A program made the translations under genes and the position numbers. This document shows, piece after piece, positions 37,761 through 45,827 of a stretch of 64,000 nucleotides of DNA. Source of the DNA: Bacteroidia bacterium. GTDB taxonomy: Bacteria; Bacteroidota; Bacteroidia; NS11-12g; UBA9320. The stretch lies in the NCBI GenBank assembly GCA_018402155.1, contig JAGYJG010000001.1, forward strand, positions 1,004,198-1,068,197, read 5' to 3'. How positions within the stretch are numbered: position 1 is the stretch's first letter; every line of letters begins with the position of its first letter. Under the pieces are notes generated by a model. The model was not told where the DNA came from. It saw only the letters and a program-made list of their open reading frames with translations, and ran no database searches.

Positions 37761-37777
37761 AGTGTCATTTTTACCCT
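37761..37777. promoter_or_regulatory. Predicted maltodextrin-regulon operator D
   Basis: AGTGTCATTTTTACCCT, one mismatch from the half-site pattern AGTGT-N7-ACACT and nearly identical to operator B. It abuts the ATG of the GH13 gene at 37760, inside the operon, so it would tune the distal genes or block translation initiation-proximal transcription. Right flank CCCTAAG extends the palindrome. Confidence 0.6.
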
Positions 37778-37810
37778 AAGGCAATTATAAGAAAAAAATA
37801 CAACAAGCTG

Positions 37811-40030
37811 TTAACTCAGTATTTCTATGCCTTGTTTTGTGACAGACACGTTTTTTACCTCTCCTCTAAAACGTATTTTAAAAGAAAAACTTTTCCAGTT
37901 TTCGGGTAGAAAAGGTTTGAAGGAGAGTTCACCATTTTTAACCCGCATACCGGCAAATCCTTTGACAATGCTCATCCATGTGCCCGCCATACTGGTAATA
38001 TGTAGGCCATCTCTTGTATCGTTATTATAGTCATCTAAATCTAATCTTGCTGTTCTGAGATAAAATTCATAAGCACGTTTTTCATCGCCTAGTTTTGCTG
38101 CTAAAATACTGTGAACACAAGGGCTGAGAGAAGACTCGTGAACAGTAATGGGCTCATAAAAATCATAATGTTTGCGGTGTTGCTCATCGGAGTATTCATC
38201 TTCAAAGAAATAGAAACCTTGGAGTGTATCTGCCTGTTTTATGTAACAACTACGTAGTATCCTGTCCCAGCTCCAGTGCTCTACGATAGGGAGTTGACTA
38301 GTAGGTAGGTTTTTCACTGGTATTAGTTCTTTGTCTAGGAAACCGTCTTGTTGTAAGAAAACGCCGTACTTCTCGGAGAAAGGATAGTACATATTTTGGG
38401 CTATTTCTTCCCATTTTTCTCCTTCTTTTTCGTCCAATGCTGTGATTTCTAAAATACGAGCGAAGTCACTTGCATAGTGATGTTTTACCCAGGCCAAAGA
38501 CTCACTAGCATAGCTCATACACCAAGCTGCTATTTTATTAGTATACCAGTTGTTATTAACATTATTTTCAAACTCATTTGGTCCAGTAACGCCCAGTATT
38601 ACGTATTGCTCACGATCTTCGCTCCAATTTACTCGTTGCGCCCAAAAACGTGCGATTCCTATGAGTACCTCCAAACCATATTCGGCTAAATATTTTTTGT
38701 CTCCGGTATAGCCTATATAGTCAAATATTGCATAAGCTATTGCTCCGTTTCGGTGTATTTCTTCAAAAGTTATTTCCCACTCGTTATGGCATTCTTCGCC
38801 ATTCATAGTCACCATAGGATAAAGCGCTGCACCACCTGAAAACCCTAATTTTTGTGCATTTTCTATTGCTTTTTGCAAGTGTTTGTGACGATAGATGAGT
38901 AGATTTCGCGCTACTTCTTGGCTAGCGGTGGCTTGATAAAATGGTAAGCAGTAAGCCTCTGTATCCCAATAGGTACTTCCACCGTATTTTTCACCAGTAA
39001 AACCTTTGGGACCTATATTTAAGCGTTCGTCTTCACCCGTATAGGTGCAGTTTAATTGAAAAATATTAAAACGGATAGCCTGCTGCGCAGAGATGTCTCC
39101 TTCTATTATAATATCACTTTCTTCCCACTTTGCAGCCCAAGCTCCCTTATTTGCGAGAAGCAAATCCTTAAAACTGCGGTATTTTATACTCTCTATTTCT
39201 GCGTGTATCGTAGTTTCTATATCTTCTGGTGCTATATCCAAACTAGAAACTATAACAGCGCGCTTTTCTACCACTACTTGTTGCCCGTTTTTGGCATTAA
39301 AAACAGTTGCAATTTTAGCTGTTTTTTTATTGCAATCGCTGGTGATGAAAGGTATATTCTTACCATCGTACTGCACATTTGTATGGGTCTCTACTCCTAC
39401 TTGAAATTTGGTCTTTTTGGTTTCAGTAATTACCATACAAGCATTGCCTCCTGCATGTGTTTTTATACCATTCCAAAATTTTTCATCGTAGTTAGAATCT
39501 TCATTACTCACATTGCCGTATATATATGATGCTATTTTTATTTCTGCATCGTGATCTAAAGAAAAAGAATAGCTAAAAGCAGCTTGCCTACTATCACTCA
39601 AACTACAAAAACGCTCTACCTTCGCTTTTACAGTTATGCCATTGTTTAGGGTAGTGGTAAAGGTGCGCAGTAGTACACCGGTTTGCATATCTAATGAGCG
39701 ACAAAACTCTTTGACCTCTGTTTTATCAAGATTTAGCGACTCACCATTGATACGTATATTAATTCGCATCCAATTGGGAGCATTTAGAACCTTAGCAAAA
39801 TATTCTGGATATCCATTTTTCCACCAGCCCACGCGAGTTTTATCCGGATAGTATACTCCTGCAACATAGTTACCTTGCAAACTATCGCCGGTATATTTCT
39901 CTTCAAAATTAGCCCGCTGGCCAAATTTACCATTTCCAAGACTAAAAATACTTTCAGATATCCTGTTTAAGCTAGGGTCAAAACCCTCTTCTACGATATG
40001 CCAAGGGTGATGTTTTATGTAGTTTTTCAT
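37811..40030 (-). CDS. GH65 maltose phosphorylase family protein
   Basis: Cytoplasmic inverting phosphorylase of 739 aa. Maltose plus phosphate gives glucose plus beta-glucose-1-phosphate. Typical GH65 layout: N-terminal super-sandwich (WHIVEEGFDPSLNRISESIFSLGNGKFGQRANFEE), (alpha/alpha)6 barrel and C-terminal sheet. The catalytic Glu segment NGEECHNEWEITFEEIHRNGAIA and the phosphate-side KYGGSTYWDTEAYCLPFY are present. The adjacent beta-phosphoglucomutase explains the beta product. Kojibiose and trehalose phosphorylases share the fold; the maltose assignment leans on the amylase/Sus context. Confidence 0.9.
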   Translation of the reverse strand: MKNYIKHHPWHIVEEGFDPSLNRISESIFSLGNGKFGQRANFEEKYTGDSLQGNYVAGVYYPDKTRVGWWKNGYPEYFAKVLNAPNWMRINIRINGESLNLDKTEVKEFCRSLDMQTGVLLRTFTTTLNNGITVKAKVERFCSLSDSRQAAFSYSFSLDHDAEIKIASYIYGNVSNEDSNYDEKFWNGIKTHAGGNACMVITETKKTKFQVGVETHTNVQYDGKNIPFITSDCNKKTAKIATVFNAKNGQQVVVEKRAVIVSSLDIAPEDIETTIHAEIESIKYRSFKDLLLANKGAWAAKWEESDIIIEGDISAQQAIRFNIFQLNCTYTGEDERLNIGPKGFTGEKYGGSTYWDTEAYCLPFYQATASQEVARNLLIYRHKHLQKAIENAQKLGFSGGAALYPMVTMNGEECHNEWEITFEEIHRNGAIAYAIFDYIGYTGDKKYLAEYGLEVLIGIARFWAQRVNWSEDREQYVILGVTGPNEFENNVNNNWYTNKIAAWCMSYASESLAWVKHHYASDFARILEITALDEKEGEKWEEIAQNMYYPFSEKYGVFLQQDGFLDKELIPVKNLPTSQLPIVEHWSWDRILRSCYIKQADTLQGFYFFEDEYSDEQHRKHYDFYEPITVHESSLSPCVHSILAAKLGDEKRAYEFYLRTARLDLDDYNNDTRDGLHITSMAGTWMSIVKGFAGMRVKNGELSFKPFLPENWKSFSFKIRFRGEVKNVSVTKQGIEILS

Positions 40031-40046
40031 TCAAAAAGAACTATTT

Positions 40047-40697
40047 TCAATACAGCTTTTTAAAAATTTCTAGATCGGCATCAAGCCAACTATTTATTTG
40101 TATTTGCGCACCTTTCAGACCTTTATCTTGACCAAAAAGTACAGATTTCATGCCTGCCTTTTTTGCAGCAGTAAGTCCCGCCTGAGAGTCTTCTATGACC
40201 AAACAGTTTTCTGGAGATACTTGTAGTTTTTCTGCAGCCAGTAAAAAAATATCCGGTTCAGGTTTCGAATTTGGGGTCATGCCTCCATCTACTATGGCAT
40301 GAAAAGCAAGCACAAGGTCTAGTTTATCTATAATGCGAATAGCATTTTTGCTGCTAGAGCCTACGGCTACTTTTAAGCCTACACCTTTAGCTAGGGCATT
40401 AAAATTTTTAAATCCTTCAAAAACCTCATCTGGATTCATTGTATCTATAAACTCCAAATACATTTGGTTTTTTTTATGGAGTAAATGCTGCTTATCCGCT
40501 TCAGATATTCGTGAATTGCTCCATTTCAGAATTTTATCTAACGATTCCTTTCTTCCAACACCTTTAAGTTTTTGGTTTTGTTTTTCGGTGAGGTTATAAT
40601 CCAACTGACCACCTACCCATTTCCAACTTTTATAATGGTATTTGGCAGTGTCAGTGATTACACCATCTAAATCGTAAATACAGGCTTTTAGGCTCAT
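40047..40697 (-). CDS. pgmB: Beta-phosphoglucomutase
   Basis: HAD-superfamily enzyme of 216 aa, converting beta-glucose-1-phosphate to glucose-6-phosphate. The nucleophile/acid pair is in YDLDGVITDTAKYHYKSWKWV (Asp9, Asp11). VAVGSSSKNA and PEPDIFLLAAEKLQVSPENCLVIEDSQAGLTAAKKAGM complete the HAD motifs. The cap-domain string KGVGRKESLDKIL is distinctive of beta-PGM. It lies between the kinase (4-base ATGA overlap) and GH65 phosphorylase (16-base gap), which supports a phosphorolytic maltose route. Confidence 0.93.
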   Translation of the reverse strand: MSLKACIYDLDGVITDTAKYHYKSWKWVGGQLDYNLTEKQNQKLKGVGRKESLDKILKWSNSRISEADKQHLLHKKNQMYLEFIDTMNPDEVFEGFKNFNALAKGVGLKVAVGSSSKNAIRIIDKLDLVLAFHAIVDGGMTPNSKPEPDIFLLAAEKLQVSPENCLVIEDSQAGLTAAKKAGMKSVLFGQDKGLKGAQIQINSWLDADLEIFKKLY

Positions 40698-41554
40698 GAG
40701 ATTTGTTTTGTTTCGGTTGTGTGATACAAAGCTAAGGGTTCGATAGGTCGCCGCTCTACTTTGCCGAGGGTAAAATTATGATTTTCTGCAATTTCTGCTA
40801 ATACATCTTTAAAATAATATGCAACCGAACCTACAAAATTTACCGGAACCTCCCGAAAATTTTCATAGCACCACACATGTATATTTACGAATTTAACTAA
40901 TCCTTCATAAACCATACGCTTAAAATACGGATGATTCTTATGTTTACCTATAAAAGGCATAAAGGCGGCTAAATAGACATTTGGATTCTCTTTTTTGTGT
41001 ACAGCCTCAAAAATACCTTCTTTGGTCAAATTGTATTCTTGGCCAAAATCAGAAGCTAGCTCCTGTGGCATGCGTTTATAAAGCCATTCTGAAAGCATTA
41101 TTTTTCCAAAGTATGAGCCACTCCCCTCATCTCCCAGAATATAGCCTAATGCTGGTACTTCTTCGTGCACTTTTTCGCCATCAAAATAACAGGAGTTTGA
41201 TCCGGTACCTAAAATACAAGAAATTCCTTTTTCGCCCTGCGAAGTAGCAAGTGCAGCACCAGTAAGATCATGATCTACTTTTACATCTGTTGCACTACTA
41301 AAAAACGATCGTAATCCTTTGGCTACTATCTCATTGCGTGGAACACTGGAACAACCCGCACCATAGAAATAAACCTCTTTTATTTCGCTTTTTAGTTCAG
41401 ACAAGAGTTCGTTATCAGCCAATTTCTGTTCTATGAGCTCTGTACTGTGAAAAAATGGATTAAAACCCATCGTGCTAGTTGTGAATTGATTGCTCTTTTC
41501 ATCTATTGCCAACCAATCACATTTGGTTGAGCCACTATCTGCCACTAAAATCAT
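40694..41554 (-). CDS. BadF/BadG-type sugar kinase (N-acetylglucosamine kinase-like)
   Basis: ASKHA-fold ATPase of 286 aa. The phosphate-1 loop is MILVADSGSTKCDWLAI and the phosphate-2 region CILGTGSNSCYFDG. ALGYILGDEGSGSYFGK is the conserved sugar-site stretch of BadF/NAGK proteins. Most relatives are annotated N-acetylglucosamine kinases. As first gene of the maltodextrin operon it may instead phosphorylate the glucose released by maltose phosphorylase; this is inference. Operator A lies 28 bases upstream of its ATG. No classical ROK or hexokinase gene is seen in the locus. Confidence 0.82.
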   Translation of the reverse strand: MILVADSGSTKCDWLAIDEKSNQFTTSTMGFNPFFHSTELIEQKLADNELLSELKSEIKEVYFYGAGCSSVPRNEIVAKGLRSFFSSATDVKVDHDLTGAALATSQGEKGISCILGTGSNSCYFDGEKVHEEVPALGYILGDEGSGSYFGKIMLSEWLYKRMPQELASDFGQEYNLTKEGIFEAVHKKENPNVYLAAFMPFIGKHKNHPYFKRMVYEGLVKFVNIHVWCYENFREVPVNFVGSVAYYFKDVLAEIAENHNFTLGKVERRPIEPLALYHTTETKQIS

Positions 41555-41582
41555 TTTATGTTCCTAAATTGCAAGCAAACTT

Positions 41583-41599
41583 AGTGTAAAATTTACACT
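41583..41599. promoter_or_regulatory. Predicted maltodextrin-regulon operator A
   Basis: AGTGTAAAATTTACACT, a perfect inverted repeat of 8 bp arms around one central base. It lies in the divergent promoter between the kinase-led operon (start 41554, minus) and the NUDIX regulator (start 41654, plus), so it could control both and allow autoregulation. Confidence 0.72.
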
Positions 41600-41653
41600 T
41601 TGAAAAAAATAGCTAATTTTACCACGCCAAATAAGACAAAATGTTTAAAAACG

Positions 41654-42400
41654 ATGAGAGAAAAAATCAAAAATCAAACAAATCCAAATGTATCGGTTGA
41701 CTGCGTGGTCTTTGGTTTTGACGGTACAGATTTGAAGGTGCTTCTCGTACAACGAGAACTGCGAGACAATCTAAATATAAATGATGATACCCTTGTCCTT
41801 CCTGGCGATTTAATTAATGACAACGAAGACCTAGATGATGCAGCCTCAAGGATTCTTACCGGCCTCACAGGTATACGAAATATTTTTTTAGAGCAAATAG
41901 GTGCATTTGGACATCCACAGCGATTAATGAAAGAACGAGACCAAGTGTGGCTCAGAGCTATACGATTGGAACCTAGTGCACGAGTAATAACAGTTGGTTA
42001 TTTTGCACTTATAAATATTAAAAATTACAAGGTAAAGCCAGCAGGTTTTGCCAAACACATACTTTGGCACGACTACGATACTGTAAATGAATTAGGCTTT
42101 GATCACAAACTGATACTTGATACTGCCATTGCCAAATTGCGCAATAAGCTCTACAGAGAGCCCGTCGGTTTTCAGCTTTTGAGTAAAGAATTTTCAATCA
42201 ATCAACTCTATACACTCTATAATGAAATTATGGGAGGAGAAATAGACCGAAGAAACTTTAGAAGAAGAATGCTCAAAACTGGATTTTTAAAAGAAACTGA
42301 CAATTTTCAAGAAGGAGTTCCACATAAGCCAGCTCGGCTTTATACATTCGTACGCAAAGAATTTGATAACGTAAGTAAAAATAATTTCAAATTTTATTAA
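41654..42400 (+). CDS. NUDIX-domain transcriptional regulator (NrtR/AraR-like), predicted maltodextrin regulator
   Basis: Two-domain protein of 248 aa. I start it at ATG 41654 (MREKIKNQTNPNVSVDCVVFGFDG); the tracked TTG would lie in the operator region. Residues 10-150 form a NUDIX fold, but the hydrolase box is broken. LPGDLINDNEDLDDAASRILTGLTGI lacks the REUxEE glutamates. Residues about 170-240 are the winged-helix typical of NrtR-type regulators: SINQLYTLYNEIMGGEIDRRNFRRRMLKTGFL ... KPARLYTF. Bacteroidota AraR is a characterised relative that senses a sugar. Here the neighbours and shared palindromes point to control of maltodextrin genes. Five bases separate it from the MFS gene. Confidence 0.85.
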   Translation: MREKIKNQTNPNVSVDCVVFGFDGTDLKVLLVQRELRDNLNINDDTLVLPGDLINDNEDLDDAASRILTGLTGIRNIFLEQIGAFGHPQRLMKERDQVWLRAIRLEPSARVITVGYFALINIKNYKVKPAGFAKHILWHDYDTVNELGFDHKLILDTAIAKLRNKLYREPVGFQLLSKEFSINQLYTLYNEIMGGEIDRRNFRRRMLKTGFLKETDNFQEGVPHKPARLYTFVRKEFDNVSKNNFKFY

Positions 42401-42405
42401 TTAAG

Positions 42406-43800
42406 ATGAGTCCTAGAAAACCGCAATTAAGCTTTTGGCAAATTTGGAATATGAGTTTTGGATTCTTAGGTATCCAATTTGGTTTTGCTTTACAAGGAGG
42501 TTTTATGTCCAAGATTTTTTTGAACCTGGGTGCAGAACCACATGATATACCAGGCCTATGGATAGCTGCTCCCCTAGCAGGACTGATTGTTCAGCCTATT
42601 ATTGGTTATTTGAGTGATAGAACCTGGAGTACGCGCTATGGAAGACGAAAACCGTACTTTTTAGTCGGAGCAATTTTAGCTTCTATCGCTTTGTTTTATA
42701 TGCCATATAGCCCTTTGCTATGGATCGCAGCTGGCAGTTTACTATTGCTAGATGCCTCTATCAACATTAGTATGGAACCCTTTAGGGCTTTAGTAGCAGA
42801 TAAGCTCGACGAGTCTCAGCGTTCGTATGGTTTCTTAGTACAGACACTAATCATAGGTATAGGTACGTGGGTAGCAAGCCAATTGCCAAGATTTGTTACC
42901 TACCTTGGCGCTAGTGACGTTGCTCCTGACGGCATTATTGCATCCAATATAAAAATAGCCTTCGCTATTGGAGCCGCTGTTTTCTTAATTTCCATTATTT
43001 ATACCATTTATACTACAGATGAATATCCCCCCGAAAATATTGACGAATTTTACAAAGAAAAAGAGGCAACAAAAGGTTTTACCCACGCGGTAAAAGATAT
43101 TATTGGTAATATTATAAATATGCCGCTTACTATGAAAAAACTTGGAGTGGTTCAGTTTTTCTCGTGGTTTGCTTTTTTTACGATGTGGAGTATGGCTACT
43201 CCTGCAATTACTTCCCATGTATACAATACGCCAAGTCCTGTGAGTGAAAATTTTGATTTACAAAACCAAACAGACAAACTAAAATACGAAAAAGAAACTG
43301 CAGCATTCAATAAATCTGCTGACCTTGCCGGCTCTGCTATGGGCACCTACGGTCTATCTTCTATGGTTTTTGCTTTTATTCTGTCATTTATTACCAGCAA
43401 AAAGACCATCAATAGAAAATATGTACATATGGTGAGTTTACTATTGGGCGGAGTTGGTTTTTGCGCCATGTATTTTGCCACTACCACAGCTCACCTCAAT
43501 GGATGTTATGCACTTATCGGAATAGCATGGGGCAGTATTTTATCACTGCCATACGCCATGCTCAGCAGCTCTATTGACCCTAAAAAAATGGGTGTGTTTA
43601 TGGGGCTGTTCAATATGTTTATAGTACTGCCCCAAATAGTAGCTGCCATAGGTGGCATAAATCTTTTATCTTCAATGTTTGGAGCAGGAGATATTAACCC
43701 GATGTTACTTGCAGGAAGCTCGCTGATACTTGCAGGATTTTTTAATATGCTAATAACCAACAAAAAGGCAATTCGGTATCAGCCTGAAACAAATGTATGA
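42406..43800 (+). CDS. MFS sugar transporter (SLC45-like, probable maltose carrier)
   Basis: Inner-membrane transporter of 464 aa with twelve predicted helices. The N-terminus SFWQIWNMSFGFLGIQFGFALQGGFMSKIFLNLGA and the loop 2-3 signature GYLSDRTWSTRYGRRKPYFLVGA match the SLC45/GPH-like sucrose-maltose carriers found in Bacteroidota starch loci. It is cotranscribed with the NUDIX regulator (5-base gap). The job inferred is uptake of maltose or short maltodextrins from the periplasm to the cytoplasmic phosphorylase. Confidence 0.88.
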   Translation: MSPRKPQLSFWQIWNMSFGFLGIQFGFALQGGFMSKIFLNLGAEPHDIPGLWIAAPLAGLIVQPIIGYLSDRTWSTRYGRRKPYFLVGAILASIALFYMPYSPLLWIAAGSLLLLDASINISMEPFRALVADKLDESQRSYGFLVQTLIIGIGTWVASQLPRFVTYLGASDVAPDGIIASNIKIAFAIGAAVFLISIIYTIYTTDEYPPENIDEFYKEKEATKGFTHAVKDIIGNIINMPLTMKKLGVVQFFSWFAFFTMWSMATPAITSHVYNTPSPVSENFDLQNQTDKLKYEKETAAFNKSADLAGSAMGTYGLSSMVFAFILSFITSKKTINRKYVHMVSLLLGGVGFCAMYFATTTAHLNGCYALIGIAWGSILSLPYAMLSSSIDPKKMGVFMGLFNMFIVLPQIVAAIGGINLLSSMFGAGDINPMLLAGSSLILAGFFNMLITNKKAIRYQPETNV

Positions 43801-43989
43801 ACAATATTTCCTTAATACTTATTAATAATCTCATTTAATACAAGGATTTTATTCTGTTTATTTTATGTCTTCCCAGCGTTCTTTACTTGAAAGTGGAATC
43901 CATTCTATCTTAGAACATAGCAGATAAAACTAAAATAAGTTGATTTTTTCTAGTAGAGCAGACCGAGATGAATAATACGATGACAGATA

Positions 43990-44463
43990 TTACTGTGCAG
44001 GTGGCACACAAGGATTGCACTTCTTATGTATGTTTTGGACAAGTTTTTTTGTTTTGTCTTCTATTATAAAAGAGAATACCGGTGTTAGGTTTTCTTGGTG
44101 AAGGCAACCTATATTTATGCCTTGTTGGTGAAGAGTTTCATCTTGCATCATAGCTTCTACATCAAATTTTGGAGATAAAAAACTATAGTACTCTCCCATA
44201 ACGAGTCCCTGAACCGTTGCATTTCCATTTACAAAAGCAACTGCTACTCCATCATCAGCGCGATATTTGCTTTGATGTATATATAGCGTATCTAAAAATG
44301 GTTTTGGTGTTTTATAGTCTTCTAGCAACTCTTCTGGAGGCAAAGCACCACCGCAATAATCGCTGGTCTCAGTCAGTTCAAATTTGATACTAGAATTCAT
44401 TTTGTTGCTTTTGCAACTAAGTAACGTTAGGCTTGCTAAAAGAATTATTAAACTATTTTTCAC
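43990..44463 (-). CDS. Hypothetical lipoprotein
   Basis: Exported protein of 157 aa with signal and lipobox MKNSLIILLASLTLLSCKSNK. Unrecognised. It contains five Cys after the lipobox, with the last pair in KKCNPCVPPAQ, and a first Cys in SDYCGGALPPEELLEDYKTPKPF. These could form disulfides in the envelope. It lies between the MFS gene and the SusE terminator. It carries no operator-like palindrome in front, so it is probably not part of the maltodextrin regulon. Confidence 0.65.
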   Translation of the reverse strand: MKNSLIILLASLTLLSCKSNKMNSSIKFELTETSDYCGGALPPEELLEDYKTPKPFLDTLYIHQSKYRADDGVAVAFVNGNATVQGLVMGEYYSFLSPKFDVEAMMQDETLHQQGINIGCLHQENLTPVFSFIIEDKTKKLVQNIHKKCNPCVPPAQ

Positions 44464-44542
44464 GTCACAAGAATAACACGATTTGTCTAAAAATACTTCA
44501 AAAATTCCACAACGCTAAAAATATATTAGACTAAGGCCTAAA

Positions 44543-44576
44543 AAAAGGCTGTACACTTCGCAGTGTACAGCCTTTT
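44543..44576 (-). terminator. Terminator of the susCDE-like operon
   Basis: A perfect 15-bp stem, AAAAGGCTGTACACT / AGTGTACAGCCTTTT, with a TCGC tetraloop. On the minus strand it ends in a run of seven T, 18 bases beyond the SusE stop codon. Confidence 0.88.
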
Positions 44577-44594
44577 ATAGAAAATTTAAACCAA

Positions 44595-45776
44595 TTACTT
44601 TTTAGTAACTGTAATGCTTTTAGTTTCAGCTGCTGCGTCTATAACGAATACAATATCGTAAGTTCCATCAGCTTTTGCTTGCATATTTCCACCATTATCT
44701 TGAATATCAGCTGCATCTGGTCCTCCGATGATGTCACTAAAGCCCTCATTTATATCATCCCAAGTGCCTTGCGTTCTTAGTTTAAAACCTCCAGTGCTCA
44801 AAAGTTCAACACCATTGTAGGTCCAAGTATAAGTGTTGCCATCTTTAGTTGGAGTAGTTGCAAACAACTCTCCGTCCCAGTTACCATTTTTTACACCGTC
44901 ACCGATTAGTCCAACTACCACTGCAGAATAATCTCTAGAAGGAAGGTCACCTGTTCTGGTTAGTTTCGCAGTGTGTCCAGCGCCCGCAGTCCAAGTAATA
45001 GACAAGTCATAAATACCACTTTTGTCTAGTTTAAAATTAGGACCTCCGGCTTCAAGAGCGTCTAAAGTACCACCAAAGTTTGCATTAAATTTCAGCCCTT
45101 TTTGATCATTTCCAAGATCCAAAGTAGAATCAAGTTCTACTTTCCATCCGTTAGAGTAGCGAAATTTCCACTCACCGCTGCTCATTTCTGCACCAGACAC
45201 ACTCCACGTCATAGTGTTCATGTCAAACGCACTTGCAGTAAGACGAGTATCATTAGACCATCCACCTGGAGTGGCTGCACCTATAACTCCCCAGTCTACT
45301 TTCACAATAGCACCTTTTCCAGTTTCGGTATCGATAACTATGTGGTAAAGACCGTCTTCAGCTACGGTAAATTTGGTGTCAGTGGTAGCGATTGCACCAC
45401 GTTGAATACCAGAAGGCTCGTCGTTTCTGGCATCAGAGGCTGCAAAATCAGCTCCAGGACCCCAAGTAGTTCTCTCAGCACCAGCTACTTGTACAATGTT
45501 AAATCCTTCACCTGCTTTCACAGCTGCAAAGATTTCTAACAATTCTGCACGTTCTTCTTGCAATACCTCATTTCGTGTTTTGGTTAAAGTTGCTTTAATG
45601 TCAAATCCACTGTATGCTGTAGATGGGCCTTGTAGGTAAAAGCCATCTTCTACTAGCACGTTTTCTCCACCTGGAGTTACTTCTTCATCGTCTTTGCACG
45701 AGTTTAGTGTAATTACACCAAATAGCGCTGCTGCGATGGCAAGCATTTTCATTGATTTTAATACTAAATGTTTCAT
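44595..45776 (-). CDS. SusE/SusF-like surface starch-binding lipoprotein
   Basis: Lipoprotein of 393 aa (signal ending FGVITLNSC). After an acidic linker comes an N-terminal beta domain (about 40-160). Two tandem beta-sandwich modules follow: about 165-285 (GAATPGGWSNDTRLTASAFDMNTMTWSVSGAEMSSGEWKFRYSNGW) and about 285-393 (GLIGDGVKNGNWDGELFATTPTKDGNTYTWTYNGVELLSTGGFKLRTQGTW). Their Trp-rich loops are as in SusE/SusF starch-binding repeats. It should sit on the cell surface and hold maltodextrin for SusCD. It is third in the susC-susD-susE order, 51 bases after susD. Confidence 0.85.
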   Translation of the reverse strand: MKHLVLKSMKMLAIAAALFGVITLNSCKDDEEVTPGGENVLVEDGFYLQGPSTAYSGFDIKATLTKTRNEVLQEERAELLEIFAAVKAGEGFNIVQVAGAERTTWGPGADFAASDARNDEPSGIQRGAIATTDTKFTVAEDGLYHIVIDTETGKGAIVKVDWGVIGAATPGGWSNDTRLTASAFDMNTMTWSVSGAEMSSGEWKFRYSNGWKVELDSTLDLGNDQKGLKFNANFGGTLDALEAGGPNFKLDKSGIYDLSITWTAGAGHTAKLTRTGDLPSRDYSAVVVGLIGDGVKNGNWDGELFATTPTKDGNTYTWTYNGVELLSTGGFKLRTQGTWDDINEGFSDIIGGPDAADIQDNGGNMQAKADGTYDIVFVIDAAAETKSITVTKK

Positions 45777-45827
45777 TTCTGTTTGTTTGTTAATTTGTTA
45801 ATATATATATGTAATACTTAATGGTGG

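Noticed and set aside
41600-41653. 18-residue N-terminal extension of the NUDIX regulator from a TTG
   Set aside because: The TTG lies one base after operator A, and the added residues (KKIANFTTPNKTKCLKT) do not belong to the NUDIX fold.
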